From assembly GCA_029204225.1 (NCBI GenBank), contig CM055113.1, forward strand, positions 22,329,605 through 22,393,604: a DNA stretch of 64,000 nt. Reading direction: 5' to 3'. The position numbers were made by a program, and so were the translations under genes. This DNA is from Diphasiastrum complanatum. Its lineage: Eukaryota; Streptophyta; Lycopodiopsida; Lycopodiales; Lycopodiaceae. The notes beneath the pieces are model-generated. The model saw only the letters and a program-made list of their open reading frames with translations. It was not told the origin of the DNA and searched no databases. Below, piece after piece: positions 1-12,739 of this stretch. Numbering within the stretch: position 1 is the first letter of the stretch; the number at the start of each line of letters is the position of its first letter.

Positions 1-387
1 CAAGCTCCTCACCCAGCAAGTAGTGGTCAAAGTTTGACATTGCAAGGGTCCAAGGCTGCAACTGTAGAACTATCAGTTCCTTCACCCTACCACCAGGCTT
101 TCATCATGTTTCCTTACCATTACCAAACCGTCCATCCAAATCTGTTCCTACCACCAATTTTTTATGAATCCATCCCCTTGAGACTGATAACCAAAGTTTG
201 TGCAACCTGCAAAACGAAGGTTTTCCTTGAGACTGAAACTTCAACTGAGAGAAGAACCATGGAAACACCCAGAAGCGAATGGAGGATACAGACCTCCCAA
301 AAGTTAGAATCTGCCAAGAGACCAAAGATGAAACCGTCAATGGCAGATACAAGTGACAAAACAAAGAGACACATGGAAAGCACTTGA
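1..387 (+). CDS. Unidentified open frame entering from the left edge
   Basis: A frame is open from base 1 to a TGA at 385-387, about 128 codons, with no ATG needed because it runs off the window. The product is rich in Pro, Tyr and His in its first half (segments reading SVPSPYHQAF and FPYHYQ) and in Lys, Thr and Ser in its second half. I recognise no domain. It could be the last exon of a real gene, an exon captured by a transposon, or chance. The frames that follow (to about 720) are broken by stops. Low confidence that it is translated. Confidence 0.25.
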   Translation, partial: QAPHPASSGQSLTLQGSKAATVELSVPSPYHQAFIMFPYHYQTVHPNLFLPPIFYESIPLRLITKVCATCKTKVFLETETSTERRTMETPRSEWRIQTSQKLESAKRPKMKPSMADTSDKTKRHMEST

Positions 388-2522
388 GCATGCAAGTTGT
401 GAAGCTGTTGAGAGCTCTCCAATTTTGAGAATGTCAACCAATTGCAACAATAAGACATTCTGGTTAAACTGCGACAATTCATGAAAAACAATTTTTGTGA
501 TAAAGATTGGCGACAATAAGCACTTGGTTTTATGTAAGCAAACGAGGATCTACACTTTTCCAAGTGACGATCGAAGATGCCAGTACAAAGCGAAGCGACA
601 TCGTCCAATATGAGTTGCAGTGGGTCCTGCAACACATTAGGGGTGGGATGATGTTGGCTGATTCTGACGAATCCCCAAGGTACTCAGACAAAGCAACTCA
701 AGAGCACCTCTCACCTTAGACCGAGGAGGTCTCTAAGAATACGAGACTAATGAAGACTGAGAGACGAGTATGAGAGCCGAGAAATACTAGCTAGGAAAGA
801 CAAGCGAGAACTGTGTAAGCCTCATGGTGAATCCCGGAAGATGGAATGACCATGTAGGAACTAGTATTTCTAAGCAAATGTAATAAATGCAAGTAGACCC
901 CTCTTAAAGAAAGTAGAGTGAGCCACCTTTTGATGGTGACCTCTAGTGGAGAGCATTATTGCACTTGTAATTTGTGAAATGTGGAAATTCCACTAGGATG
1001 CCACCTAAGGAGCTCTCTTGCTTATTTAAGAGACTCCCTCTTTGTGAAGAGGAGCTTTTTGTGAATTGTATCAACTCCATGCTGAAATGAGAAGAGCCTT
1101 CACGAGTTTGGTGCATCCATTGAGCTCATTGATCATGCTTGTTTCTTGAGCATTTATGATCTTGCCCTTCCCTCCTTTTGTGTGTGGTTGTGGATTTAGA
1201 GTGGATTAGATTTGCTGCTTTCCTAGAGTGGATTAGCCTCTTTTCTTGTTTGTGGATTAATGTAGGAACCAGCATTCAGGTAAACTAAATAGGCTAGATC
1301 TGTGGTGTAGTTCTTGCATATCTCTTTACAATCCAGTTCTTGATGTTCTTGAGATGTCCAAGAATCAATAGACTGGTTGGTTTCTTGATTCTTGGACTTC
1401 TAACATGCTGTAGATTAGTTTCTTGTTTCTTGGTTTGTCAATTTCATGCAAGTGTAGCTCAGCTTAGTAAAGTTTAGGCTCTGATTCAATTCGTTTTTAG
1501 GAGTAAATAGCTGTAGAATCTTCAGAATGTTCATTTGGACTGCACTCTGATCTGTGAATGAGCGTTCTTGGCTTGCATCTCTATTAGAATGTAAGTGCAT
1601 TCAAGAGAGACAACCCTGAGTAGTCCTCTGACAGGCAGGACAAAAAATCTATACTACATTGACAATCTGTCCCTTCTACCTGGTTTGGCATTGTAAGATC
1701 AAGAGCACACATAATGAATTCCCTGAAGCCTGGTAACAGGCAGAATACCAAGCCGTAGAAGTTGTAAGCAAGAAGAAAAAGAACCGTAGTAAACAGATCC
1801 TCTGGATCTTTGGATCTGTAAACAACACACCCTACAGGATCTTACTGAGGTGTTGTGATTGCACAAGATTGATCAAAGAACAGTATGCTTGAAAAATCTA
1901 AGGCAAGAGCACAATGGCATACATCTGATGAAAAAATAACTCTTCACTATGAGAAATGAATGTCAGAATTAATTCTAAGTGTTCATTATGGGAAAAAAAG
2001 GCTGCTCCCAGGTAGAGAGAGAAAATCAAGCATAGACAACTCGGGTAGAGAGAGAGTGAGTTTAAAACACCAAAATCTCAATATTCACAATGTGGCAAAA
2101 CATGCCCAGCTTTTCCTACATGAGAGAGACTCTAATTCCTACAGTTGAGTTGCATGGAAAGTCCACTTAACTAAACTAATTCACCTACCATAGATCCACA
2201 TGTGTAACTACATGCATGTATGTTGCATGTACTGCATGTCAACTCATAAAACTGCCTAGTCATGTGTAGATCACTGAAACTACTTTGCATGTTGCATGCA
2301 CTGATTGCATGTGGCTTGCATGCATACAGTAAAACTTTGCATGCTATCTAAACATCTGCATGTCATCATAATTGAACCTATCTGACTCAAATCCGAGCTA
2401 CACTAGAAGGATATGTGCTCAATTCACACTCCTTTTATGTACAACATGAATTTTAGTGGAAATCACCATGGACATGACCCCAAACTCGAGATAGGAAGAT
2501 AATATTTTATTAATCTTCACAG
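388..2522. other. Non-coding stretch, possible LTR-like tract and TGCATG cluster
   Basis: No convincing gene. Bases 840-1270 have the feel of an LTR (AT-rich box TTATTTAAGAGA near 1022 followed by T-rich leader-like sequence) but no primer site, polypurine tract or second copy is visible. Bases 2200-2345 carry an unusual density of TGCATG/GCATGC words. The stretch ends at 2523, where homology to the Ulp1-like copy B starts abruptly. Confidence 0.3.
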
Positions 2523-3465
2523 TTTCTATCAGTGATCTTGTGATAGAGTCCGAGCTTACACTCTTGCAATATGACACTGCAAGGGATTCATCCAATGAGT
2601 TGCTGGTGATGAGTAGCTTTTTGCTTCAGGCCTTCAAGGAGAATGATGACACATTGTCACAATGTCTGACTAGTGGATTCACACCAGCAACAAAGTATCT
2701 GCTCATCCCTTATCATACCAAGTAAGATATATTAAATGTGCTGTATAATGCTTTAACATTGGCATTTTCAATGGAAATAGTTCTCAGAATTGCAGCTAAA
2801 GAAATTTCAATCTTATTTTGCAGTGACCACTGGAGTTTAGACTTGATCTCTATTAAGAGATCTGTAGATAATAGTATTAAAGGTTTTTGTGTCAAGATGA
2901 ATTCGGCGAGCAATACGCATAAGGATGTAGATATATACCTTCCTTATTTAAGTAAATATATTCCTACAGATGTTTCCCATTCCGTGGACTGGCAAATCGT
3001 CAGTTTGGAGGTAAATTTTGTCTTTCTTAATAGCATTTTGAAATCAGTATTCTAATGTATTTGTTTCATTCTGATTCATTCTGTTTGATAATTGATTTCT
3101 TGTGTGCTGAATTTTATTGCAGTCACCCCAACAAAATGATTCATTTAGCTGTGGGTGGTACACATTATACAATGCCAAGTTATTTTTTGAGTGGTTTAAC
3201 CTTCAAGAAGATGTTGATATTTCTAAGGTAATAAATTCTATTTATTCTTATTTTTGGAATCATGATTGGTTTTTTATTTTGTTGATGTTTGTAGCCATTA
3301 CTAATACATGAATGTTCTATCTTGTAGTTTACACTTCTTGAGTACACATCAAGCCAGGTGTACAGATTTAGACAAGAAACTATCCTGAGTATACTAGCTA
3401 GGGCAAGGCTTCAGCCTCCCGTTATTGATGATGGTGCAAAGGATGATGTAGTTATACTAAATTAA
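2523..3465 (+). pseudogene. Ulp1/SENP-like C48 cysteine protease, 5'-truncated copy A
   Basis: Transposon-borne relative of SUMO proteases (peptidase family C48). Four exons with canonical splice sites: 2523-2721 (donor GTAAGA), 2824-3010 (acceptor TTTTGCAG, donor GTAAAT), 3123-3227 (donor GTAATA) and 3328-3465, ending in TAA. Joining them keeps one frame. Exon 2 opens with the catalytic-His motif NDHWSL; exon 3 holds the Cys box SPQQNDSFSCGW, matching the family's Q-(x)n-CG, with the usual DCG read as SCG. The Asp expected between them is not obvious; FCVKMNS may place Asn there. The first exon is cut at 2523, where similarity with copy B (23902-25230, minus) begins mid-gene, so no full protein can be made. 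Homology with copy B runs on to 3879 and includes the last codons of the convergent neighbour seen at 23045-23536, so this is a broken piece of a second copy of the same element. Confidence 0.7.
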
Positions 3466-3879
3466 GATTAGAACAAATACAGATGGCATAGAATAAAAAT
3501 ACATGTATAGAATTCATAGATAAATATACATTGATATATCAAATGCTGCTCCATTTTATGAATTTGGGAGCACAAAATATATGTACAAATGCCCAACTTG
3601 GGCTTTCATTTATTGAATGAAAGAGTGTATACACAAATTTTTACTAAAGTTTATTTGAAACTATTGTTCTCCCACAATGCTGATTGTTGTAGGTAGATCT
3701 TTGCAGCACGTTATCAGCTCCTGTCTTTTTCGCATCTGTGACATGACAAATATTGGTGAATGTGCAATTGTAAATGATGACATTTTCAACTATTTTGTTC
3801 TATTTTGAAATGGCAATAAACATAAAGTACTTACGAGTCTTCCGTTGATGATAAATCTGAAACTTGTTGGTAGATTGGT
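2523..3879 (+). repeat. Long inverted duplicate of 23515-24824
   Basis: This segment is the reverse-complement counterpart of about 23515-24824, matching through exons, introns and the 3' flank with scattered substitutions and small indels. Both ends are abrupt: 2523 against unrelated DNA and 3879 against the first base of the 2.07-kb tandem repeat. The lack of terminal inverted repeats at the breakpoints suggests two decayed copies of one element family rather than the arms of a single transposon. Confidence 0.75.
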
Positions 3880-5941
3880 GTGGTGACCCAGTTATGGCCA
3901 TTTATCAATTTTATGACTTTTCAACTGTTAAATCTTAAGCCTTTGTGTTTATCGTTGTCTATAGCCTATTCATAAGTTGCATTCAGTGTTGTATGAGTTG
4001 AATATGTTTTCTGGCACTGAGGTTTTTTTTTGTTGCTTAATCTCTGGGATATGGCTATGCCTAACCTTTACTCTTTACAGTGATATCTAAACGGTGTAGT
4101 CTGCACTGAAAGGCCTTTGTAACTTCTATTTGCACTGACTCGAGCTATGGCATACACTTGGGTCCACTGAAATATTGTGAGCCATGTGTACAAAGTATTA
4201 TCTAAAACCTGTAAGGCATATCCTTTTTCAAGTACATACTTTTTTTGAAGGAAATATTTTATAAGACATGCCTTCCAATGACTTCTTAAAGGCAGCTTGG
4301 CATTTCCAAAGGGCAACCTTCGCACTTCTTCTCTCTCTCTTTTCATTTTCTCAGGGCAGCGAAGAGAGGTTCTTCTCCACGTAAGTCAGAAGGCGGCAAG
4401 CCACAAGTGCACCTCCAACCATCTCAGGCATCAGTCGCAGGGTTTCTCGTAAGACCAACGAAGGCAACGCTCTCTTCCTCTCATGCAGATCACCAACAAG
4501 GCGAAGGTTTCCAGATTCTCTAGCGGCAGCCATCAAGAAGTTTCAACACTTCTTCTTTCTTATTCATGCATATCTACAACTCTTATCCAGTCAGCAATCA
4601 GTCCTCTGATGGACCCAACGTTCTTCTAAAGTTCTTTATGGCAATTCCAGCTCCTATCTTCTTGCACATTCGACCTCCAATGATAGTCTAGAAGGCAGTG
4701 GAAGTCTTCTATTGGCTCTTCACACACCTCCAAGAAATAGTTTTGCAGATTTAGAGAGTTTGCAGATGGCCAGCGACCCTTATTCATCACTTCAGAGGCC
4801 TGTTTTTCCATGTTTGAGATAGCCACTCTATTCCTAACTGCTGATGCCTCTGCGGCAGCATTCTAGTGGTTTGCAAATGCCCTGTTCCATATGTCAGAAT
4901 ACCATTTGCTTGTTTCTTGAAGCAGTTTGCAGTGCTTGTTCTCTCTAGCACGAGTTTCTAATGCTATATCATGCCAGGATTATGCCATTGTAAACCATTC
5001 AGACACAATGTAGAATAGAGGCTCAGCTGCTCTGTTGGTGCTTTAATGTATATTAACTGCTTTTCCTATGCAATTCTTGTATAGAGGTGTAGCAATCCCT
5101 TTTCTTTGCGATGTCTAGATTGTAATGAATATATCTTTGTACTCTGCAAATGGTGAATACAAATAATGTAAATCTAAGTGTTCTGAATCACACAACTTGT
5201 TTCTATTGTGAATACCTTTTGTGCTTTTCATGGTGATTCATTTTGGTAATAGGAAGTTTATGGCATTGTCTGCTAATGCTTATTACACAATGTTTGGACT
5301 GAAATTGTCTAGTGAAGTGTCTCTAGCCTTCACTCTTGTGATTTGCGCAGATCATAGGAGTTAGATTCATGATAAGCTACTGTCAAGATAAAGGAATAGA
5401 TTTCACAATGTAGCTTCTTCTTTGTCGAATTATTTGCTTCCTTGAGTTCATTCCCATTTGAATCTGAAAACCATAATGAAGTATTCAGTATCTTTCTCCT
5501 AGGTGTTTGTTTTCTTTGCAAGGTTGTACTGGCAGCCCCTTACAGAAACATCTATTGATGACCAGCCTGTTCTAAGGCTTTGGTGTTGTCCAAGATGTGC
5601 TGATGTTGTCTAAAGACTGTTGCTGACAAATGCTGATTTTTCTATGTTCTGTTCATAGTTAACGACTTGTTGGTGCTGCTGTCTAAAATCACATTATTTA
5701 AATGATGCAGAGCCAAGTTTTTTAAGCTGATTTTCTATTCTGCATCTGCTCATAACTATGTCAAATGGTGCTGACTTTTGGAAGTAATATATGCTGAAGT
5801 TTTACTTGTTGAAGACTGTACAATCAAGGCTTTGGCTTGTCAAAGGCTGCAGACTGTGGCAAGTCATGATTTTTCAAGCTTCGACAATGGTTCCTGATCT
5901 CTGGTGTTTGCGAGCCACTGCACACTTGAGGAGGGGGACAT
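3880..5941. repeat. 2.07-kb tandem repeat, unit 1
   Basis: First of three head-to-tail copies. Units begin with a word like GTGGTGACCCAGTTATGG (near 3880, 5942 and 8023) and end after TTGCGAGCCACTNCACACTTGA. The minus strand keeps two short open frames (4351-4536 and 4626-4826) that recur in the other units and may be exons of a captured gene; adjacent codons can be read on past stops toward 4990. I do not recognise the product. The rest of the unit is AT-rich and non-coding. Confidence 0.85.
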
Positions 5942-8022
5942 GTGGTGACCCAGTTATGGCCATTTATCAATTTTATGACTTTTCCACTATTAAATCTTAA
6001 GCCTTTGCCTTTGCCGTTGTCTATAGCCTATTCATAAGTCACATTCAGTGTTGTATGAGTTGAATATGTTTTATGGCACTGAGATTTTTTCTTGTCGCTT
6101 AATCTCTGGCATATGGCTATGCCTAATCTTTACTCTTTACAGTGATATCTAAACGATGTAGTTTGCACTAAAAGGCCTTTGTAACTTCTATTTGCACTGA
6201 CTCGAGCTATGGCATGCACTTGGTTCCATTGAAATATTGTGAGCTATGTGTACAAAGTATTATCTAAAACCTGTAAGGCATATCCTTTGTCAAGTACATA
6301 CTTTTTTTTGAAGGAAATGTTTTATAAGACATGCCTTCCAATGACTTCTTAAAGGCAGCTTGGCATTTCCAAAGGGCAACCTTCGCACTTCTTCTCTCTC
6401 TCTTCGCATTTTCTCAGGGCAACGAAGAGAGGTTCTTCTCCACGTAAGTCAGAAGGTGGCAAGCCACAAGTGCACCCCTAGCCATCTCGGGCATCAGTCG
6501 CAGGGTTTCTCGTAAGACCAACGAAGGCAATGCTCTCTTCCTCTCATGCAGATCACCAGCAAAGCGAAGGTTTCCAGATTCTCTAGCGGCAGCCATCAAG
6601 AAGTTTCAACACTTCTTCTTTCTTATTCATGCATATCTACAACCGTTATCCAGCCAGCAATCAGTCCTCTGATGGAACCAGCGTTCTTCTAAAGTTCTGT
6701 ATGGCAATTCCAGCGCCTATCTTCTTGCACATTCGACTTCCAACGATAGTCTAGAAGGTAGTGGCAGTCCTCCTCTATTGGCTCTTCACACACCTCCAAA
6801 AAATAGTTTTGCAGATTCAGAGAGTTTGCAGATGGCCAGCGACCCTCATTCATCACTTCAAAGGCCTGTTTTTCCATGTTTGAGATATCCACTCTATTCC
6901 GAACTGCTGATGCCTTTGTGGCAGCATTCTAATGGTCTACAAATGCCCTGTTCCATATGTCAGAATACCATTTGCTTGTTTCTTGAAGCAGTTTGCAGTG
7001 CTTGTTCTATCACGAGTTTCTAATGCTATATCATGCCAGGCTTATGCCATTGTAAACCATTCGGACACAATATATAACAGAGGCTCAGCTGCTCTGTTGG
7101 TGCTTTAATATAGATTAACTACTTTTCCTATTCATCTACAAGTTCAGAACCTTTGTGTTCTCAGATTCTTGTATAGAGGTGTAGCAATCCCTTTTCTTTG
7201 CAGTGTCTAGATTGTAATGAATATATCTTTGTACTCTACAAATGGTGAATACAGATAATGTAAATCTAAGTGTTCTGAATCACACAACTTGTTTCTATTG
7301 TGAATACCTTTTGTGCTTTTCATGGTGATTCATTTTGGTAATAGGAAGTTTATGGCATTGTATGCTAATGCTTATTACACAATGTTTGGACTGAAATTGT
7401 CTAGTGAAGTGTCTCTAGCCTTCAATCTTGTGATTTGCGCAGATCATAGGAGTTAGATTCATGATAGGCTACTGTCAAGATAAAGGAATAGATTTCACAA
7501 TGCAGCTTTTTCTTTGCCTAATTATTTGCTTCCTTGAGTTCATTCCCATTTGAATCTGAAAACCATAATGAAGTATTCAGTATCTTTCTCCTGGGTGTTT
7601 GTTTTCTTTGCAAGGTTGTACTGGCAGCCCCTTACAGAAACATCTGTTGATGACCAGCCTATTCTAAGGCTTTGGTGTTGTCCAAGATGTGCTGATGTTG
7701 TCTAAAGACTGTTGCTGACAAATGCTGATTTTTCTATGTTCTGGTCATAGTTAACGACTTGTTGGTACTGCTGTCTAAAATCACATTATTTAAATGATGT
7801 AGAGCCAAGTTTTTTAAGCTGATTTTCTATTCTGCATATGCTCATAACTATGTCAAATGGTGCTGACTTTTGGAAGTAATATATGCTGAAGTTTTACTTG
7901 TTGAAGACTGTACAATCAAGGCTTTGGCTTGTCAAAGGCTGCAGACTGTGGCAAGTCATGATTTTTCAAGCTTCGACAATGGTTCCTAATCTCTGGTGTT
8001 TGCGAGCCACTACACACTTGAT
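5942..8022. repeat. 2.07-kb tandem repeat, unit 2
   Basis: Second direct copy, about 2081 bp. It carries the same minus-strand frames (6414-6599 and 6689-6892). Compared with unit 1 it has an extra segment near 7130-7160 (CTATTCATCTACAAGTTCAG) that unit 3 also has, so units 2 and 3 look more closely related to each other than to unit 1. Confidence 0.85.
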
Positions 8023-9720
8023 GTCGTGAGCCAGTTATGGCCATTTATCAATTTTATGACTTTTCGACTGTTAAATCTTAAGCCTTTGCCTTTGCCGTTT
8101 TCTGTATTCAGTGTTGTATGAGTTGAATATGTTTTATGGCACTGAGATTTTTTCTTGTCGCTTAATCTCTGGCATATGGCTATGCCTAATCTTTACTCTT
8201 TACAGTGATATCTAAACGATGTAGTTTGCACTAAAAGGCCTTTGTAACTTCTATTTGCACTGACTCGAGCTATGGCATGCACTTGGTTCCATTGAAATAT
8301 TGTGAGCCATGTGTGCAAAGTATTATCTAAAACCTATAAGGCATATCTTTTTTCAAGTACATACTTTTTTTGAAGCAAATGTTTTATAAGACATGCCTTC
8401 CAATGACTTCTTAAAGGCAGCTTGGCATTTCCAAAAGGCAACCTTCGCACTTCTTCTCTCTCTCTTTGCATTTTCTCAGGGCAGCAAAGAGAGGTTCTTC
8501 TCCACATAAGTCAGAAGGCGACAAGCCACAAATGCACCTCTAGCCATCTCGGGCATCAGTCGTAGGGTTTTCTCATAAAACCAACGAAGGCAACGCTCTC
8601 TTCCTCTCATGTAGGTCACCAGCAAAGCGAAGGTTTCCAGATTCTCTAGCGGTAGCCATCAAGAAGTTTCAACACTTCTTCTTTCTTATTCATGCATATC
8701 TACAACCGTTATCCAGCCAGCAATCAGTCCTCCGATGGAACCAGCGTTCTTCTAAAGTTCTGTATGGCAATTCCAGTGCCTATCTTCTTGCACATTTGAC
8801 CTCCAACGATAGTCTAGAAGGCAGTGGAAGTCTTCTATTGGCTCTTCACACACCTCCAAGAAATAGTTTTGCAGATTTAGAGAGTTTGTAGATGGCCAGC
8901 GACCCTTATTCATCACTTCAGAGGCCTGTTTTTCCATGTTTGAGATAGCCACTCTGTTCCTAGCTGCTGATGCCTCTGTGGCAGCATTCTAGTGGTCTGC
9001 AAATGCCATGTTCCATATGTCAGAATACCATTTGCTTGTTTCTTGAAGCAGTTTGCAGTGTTTGTTCTCTCTAGCATGAGTTTCTAATGATATACCATGC
9101 CAGGATTATGCCATTGTAAAACCATTCAAACACAATGTAGAAGAGAGGATCAGAAACTCTGTTGGTGCTTTAATGTAGATTTACTGCTTTTGCTATTCAT
9201 CTACAAGTTCAGAACCTTTGTGTTCTCAGACTCTTGTATAGAGGTGTAGCAATCCCTCTTCTTTGCAGTGTCTAGACTGTAATGAATATATCTTTGTACT
9301 CTGCAAATGGTGAATACAGATAATGTAAATCTAAGTGTTCTGAATCACACAACTTGTTTCTATTGTGAATACCTTTTTTGCTTTTCATGGTGATTCATTT
9401 TGGTAATAGGAAGTTTATGGCATTGTATGCTAATGCTTATTACACAATGTTTGGACTGAATTGTCTAGTGAAGTGTCTCTAGCCTTCAATCTTGTGATTT
9501 GCGCAGATCATAGGAGTTAGATTCATGATAGGCTACTGTCAAGATAAAGGAATAGATTTCACAATGCAGCTTCTTCTTTGCCTAATTATTTGCTTCCTTG
9601 AGTTCATTCCCATTTGAATCTGAAAACCATAATGAAGTATTCATTATCTTTCTCCTGGGTGTTTGTTTTCTTTGCAAGGTTGTACTGGCAGCCCCTTACA
9701 GAAACATCTGTTGATGACCA
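8023..9720. repeat. 2.07-kb tandem repeat, unit 3 (3' truncated)
   Basis: Third direct copy, stopping at about 9720 after TCTGTTGATGACCAG, so it lacks the last ~370 bp found in units 1 and 2. The minus-strand 66-codon frame is again open (8752-8952), but the other short frame is interrupted. It also lacks a short stretch near its start (around 8100) that the other two carry. The right end abuts the 5' side of the DDE transposase locus. Confidence 0.8.
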
Positions 9721-9977
9721 GATGGCAATCAAATTCGAATCAGAAAAAATTGCAAAATGTTTACATATGCATTCCTTCCACAAGAATGGAAATATGAGCG
9801 CCAACTACCTATTGGAATGAAAAAGTGAGCGACATTTCCAAATTTGAATCAAGCATACAAGCATGGAGATTGGATTGATCGTACATAGTATATAATATAA
9901 TCAAAGATGAGTATTTTATTTTGCTTCATAGAATCTGGTCATAGTACTTTGATGCAACTAATTACTCTATTATTTTT

Positions 9978-12597
9978 TTGATAATGACATTATATCATCT
10001 ACATGTGGATATCCCTATTGATTTGGCACTTTTGCAGAGAAGAGTAGGCAAAGGAGTTCAAATATCTGCTGAAGATCGTTCTCGTTACAGGGCAGAAGGA
10101 AAGAAAAACGTGGATTTGTGGACAGATGGAACATTATATCCACAAGATCCAAGCACTATGACACATCCCACATTCTCTTCAATAACTCATTTAGTTACTT
10201 GGATATGCAATGGGCATAGTGGATTACTAGGATATTGTGAAAGATTGCAAAACCATGGAAAACAACTTTATATGAATAAAGTTCACTTTTTAGAAGGTGA
10301 GTTAATTTGGATATCCTCTTATTGTCAGAATAGAGATTGTCATCTCCAAAAGATGTTAGAAGAAAATGAACAACTTAAAAAAAATAATAAATCATTACAG
10401 AAGATAACAATCAATATCAAATCAGAACTAGAGCAAATGCAATCAGTCTTACAGTCTATTCGTATTAAAAACTTACAATTACTAAAGGATGTGGATTTGG
10501 TAAAGAAGAAGGCTGAAAGTAAGAAGCGAAAGTGACAAAGTTGCAAGGATATTCAAACGCTTTCAAAAGGAGGTTATCAAAATAGAAGGATCCGTGCATT
10601 CAAGTAGGCATATTCTAAATTTTGAGTTTTTAAATGACATTTGGATTTAATTTCAGCTATGGTGATATTCTGTTAACTATCTGTTTTTTTTGCAGATCTG
10701 CATTAGTAGCTCCTCGGAATATTAAAGACAATGCTTTACTAGGAATGTCATTGGCACAATATTGACTTGCAAATCCACTGAGCGTATCATGATGAACAAT
10801 AGGATTTCAAATGTAAAGTGTAAAATTGCAGAGTCTTTGATGGTGGACATTCAAAATATTTTAGATAAGACTATAGTTCAGGGTGCTTGTGATTTTGTAG
10901 GTATTAGTAGGGAAGCATATGCAACAATATTTAAACTAATAAGAGAAGCTTTTAAGCAAGTTCAAATTAGAAAATTCCCAATCCCTAGGACATATCACTT
11001 GAAGAAAGAGAGAGATACATTAAACATAGGTATGCATAAGATCACTGGAACTCCATTTCATATTGAGGAGGTGTATGAAACTGATGGAAGATCGATATTC
11101 AATAATTCATCAAACAATTTATTTGTTGATCTAAATTACTTGCTGAGATACATCGTCACATTCTATGATATAACCTATGAAAAGGTGTGGCAAAATAATC
11201 ATAGTACTTAAGTTAGATGAGTCAGAAATTGTGAAAGGGCAGAAGATGGAAAGGGTTGGTATAACTCTCATGAATGGTGCTCTATTACAAACAGAGAACC
11301 AAGAAGATTTCAAATTCAGTGTCCAGTCAGAAAATGATATATGGTGGTTGGCAGCGTTTCAAGTAACTAGCCTCATTATTACATTACATTCATTGAATAG
11401 TATTAATACATTGTAAACTGAGTATGATTAATTCTTTGGAAAGGTGCTGAAAGAGGATCATGATATATTATCATGGATATTCTCAAGGACATCTTATCCT
11501 AGGATCATCAAGGACCATATGGATGGAGGACTTCTCAATGTTCCAGGAGTTGGAGACTTCAATGTTGAATGGCACTTAGCAGGTGATTTGAAAACATTGA
11601 AATGTATGTATAATGTCTCTCACGGTGCTACATCAAAACACCCTTGTTTGTACTGCATGAAAATGGCAAAAGATGTAACTAGGAGTACAGGAATTACAGA
11701 TCCAAACTGGAAGCCTGTGCTGCCTATCCCCTTAAAAAATGTGCATGTTTGCACTCTTCATGCAGAAGTTAGATTGATAGAAAAGATCATTTATCTTCAT
11801 ATAGTTTTTGCTTGGAATACTAAGCCAGCATCATTAGCAAAGGAAGCTATCTCTTGATTAGAAGATGTTTTATCAAATGCAGGATTCCATAAAGGACATG
11901 TCAAAATTCAAAAAGATGAAAACCTTTCAGGAAAGAATGGGAACATGCCAACTAAGCCATGCATAGGAGGAGCAAAAGCACGTCGTTTTCTATCGAATCA
12001 TACTGGTAAGGCTTCTAATATTCAACACTCAGTCTGGACAAATATTATTGTTGCCACTCAGGACTTCGAGAAAGACGGCAAAACCAGAGTACTAAAAGTT
12101 GATGTATGGAAAAAGCTTGATAGTATGATTGCTATTTTAAGAAAAGAAAAATACTTTGATATTGATAAGAAAGCTATCCAAAGGACTTGTGTCGAGTTTG
12201 TTAATGCAATATCAAAAGCATGGGGAGAAGATCACATCACTCATTACATGGTTAGTATAAAATTTTCAAAATGCTTTCAAATTTTCATATATATTTAGAT
12301 CCAAACATAAGACTAACATTATGATTTTGACATATGCAGCACATACTAAGAGATCATACAACATTTTTTGCAAATACATATGGAAGCTTGAGTGTATGGT
12401 CATCATAAGGGATGGAGAAGTCACACTGGCAAGCACAAGCAGCATTTCATTGAAATACACAACATGGAGGAACCAATGAAAAACGAAACTACATTTGTCA
12501 ATTGTTTCAGAGTTCAAATTCGACATATAACAAAGTCCACACAATACAACAAGTTTAGAAAGGCATGCAAGTTCATACAGGAAGAGAAAATCAGATG
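9978..12597 (+). pseudogene. Decayed DDE transposase, KDZ-like (tentative)
   Basis: The reading is broken into open pieces at 9978-10535, 10762-11211, 11177-11416, 11444-11857, 11945-12298 and about 12340-12597. The first holds a Lys/Glu/Gln-rich coiled-coil region (about residues 115-180). Then come, in order, a first acidic-residue motif (VLKLDESEIVKG near 11200), a second motif WHLAGDLKTLK followed by a CLYC zinc-like pair (11570-11660), a Gly/Arg-rich GGAKARRFL segment, and a third block around SLSVWSS-stop-GMEKSH (12390-12450). This D, D plus CxxC insert, then (Q)G-x-E order resembles Kyakuja-Dileera-Zisupton-type transposases; the family name is inference. At least three stops sit where a CAA or CGA codon is expected (TGA 11855, TAA 12408, TGA 12453), the pattern left by decay of methylated cytosines. 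Frameshifts lie near 10760 and 11190, and introns near 10600-10695 and 12250-12339. Confidence 0.6.
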
Positions 12598-12739
12598 ATT
12601 GTTGAGTAGAAGATCATCATTGCTGAGTAGAAGATCATCATGACATGTTCAGAATTGCTTTGCAAATTCATTGAACAAGAGAGGAAAAATACCCAATGTA
12701 AATGTATTGATTGTATTATACCAAAATACAAAGTGTCAA

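Noticed and set aside
104..635. Minus-strand frames at the left edge
   Set aside because: They overlap the plus frame in antisense and show no motif; treated as shadows.
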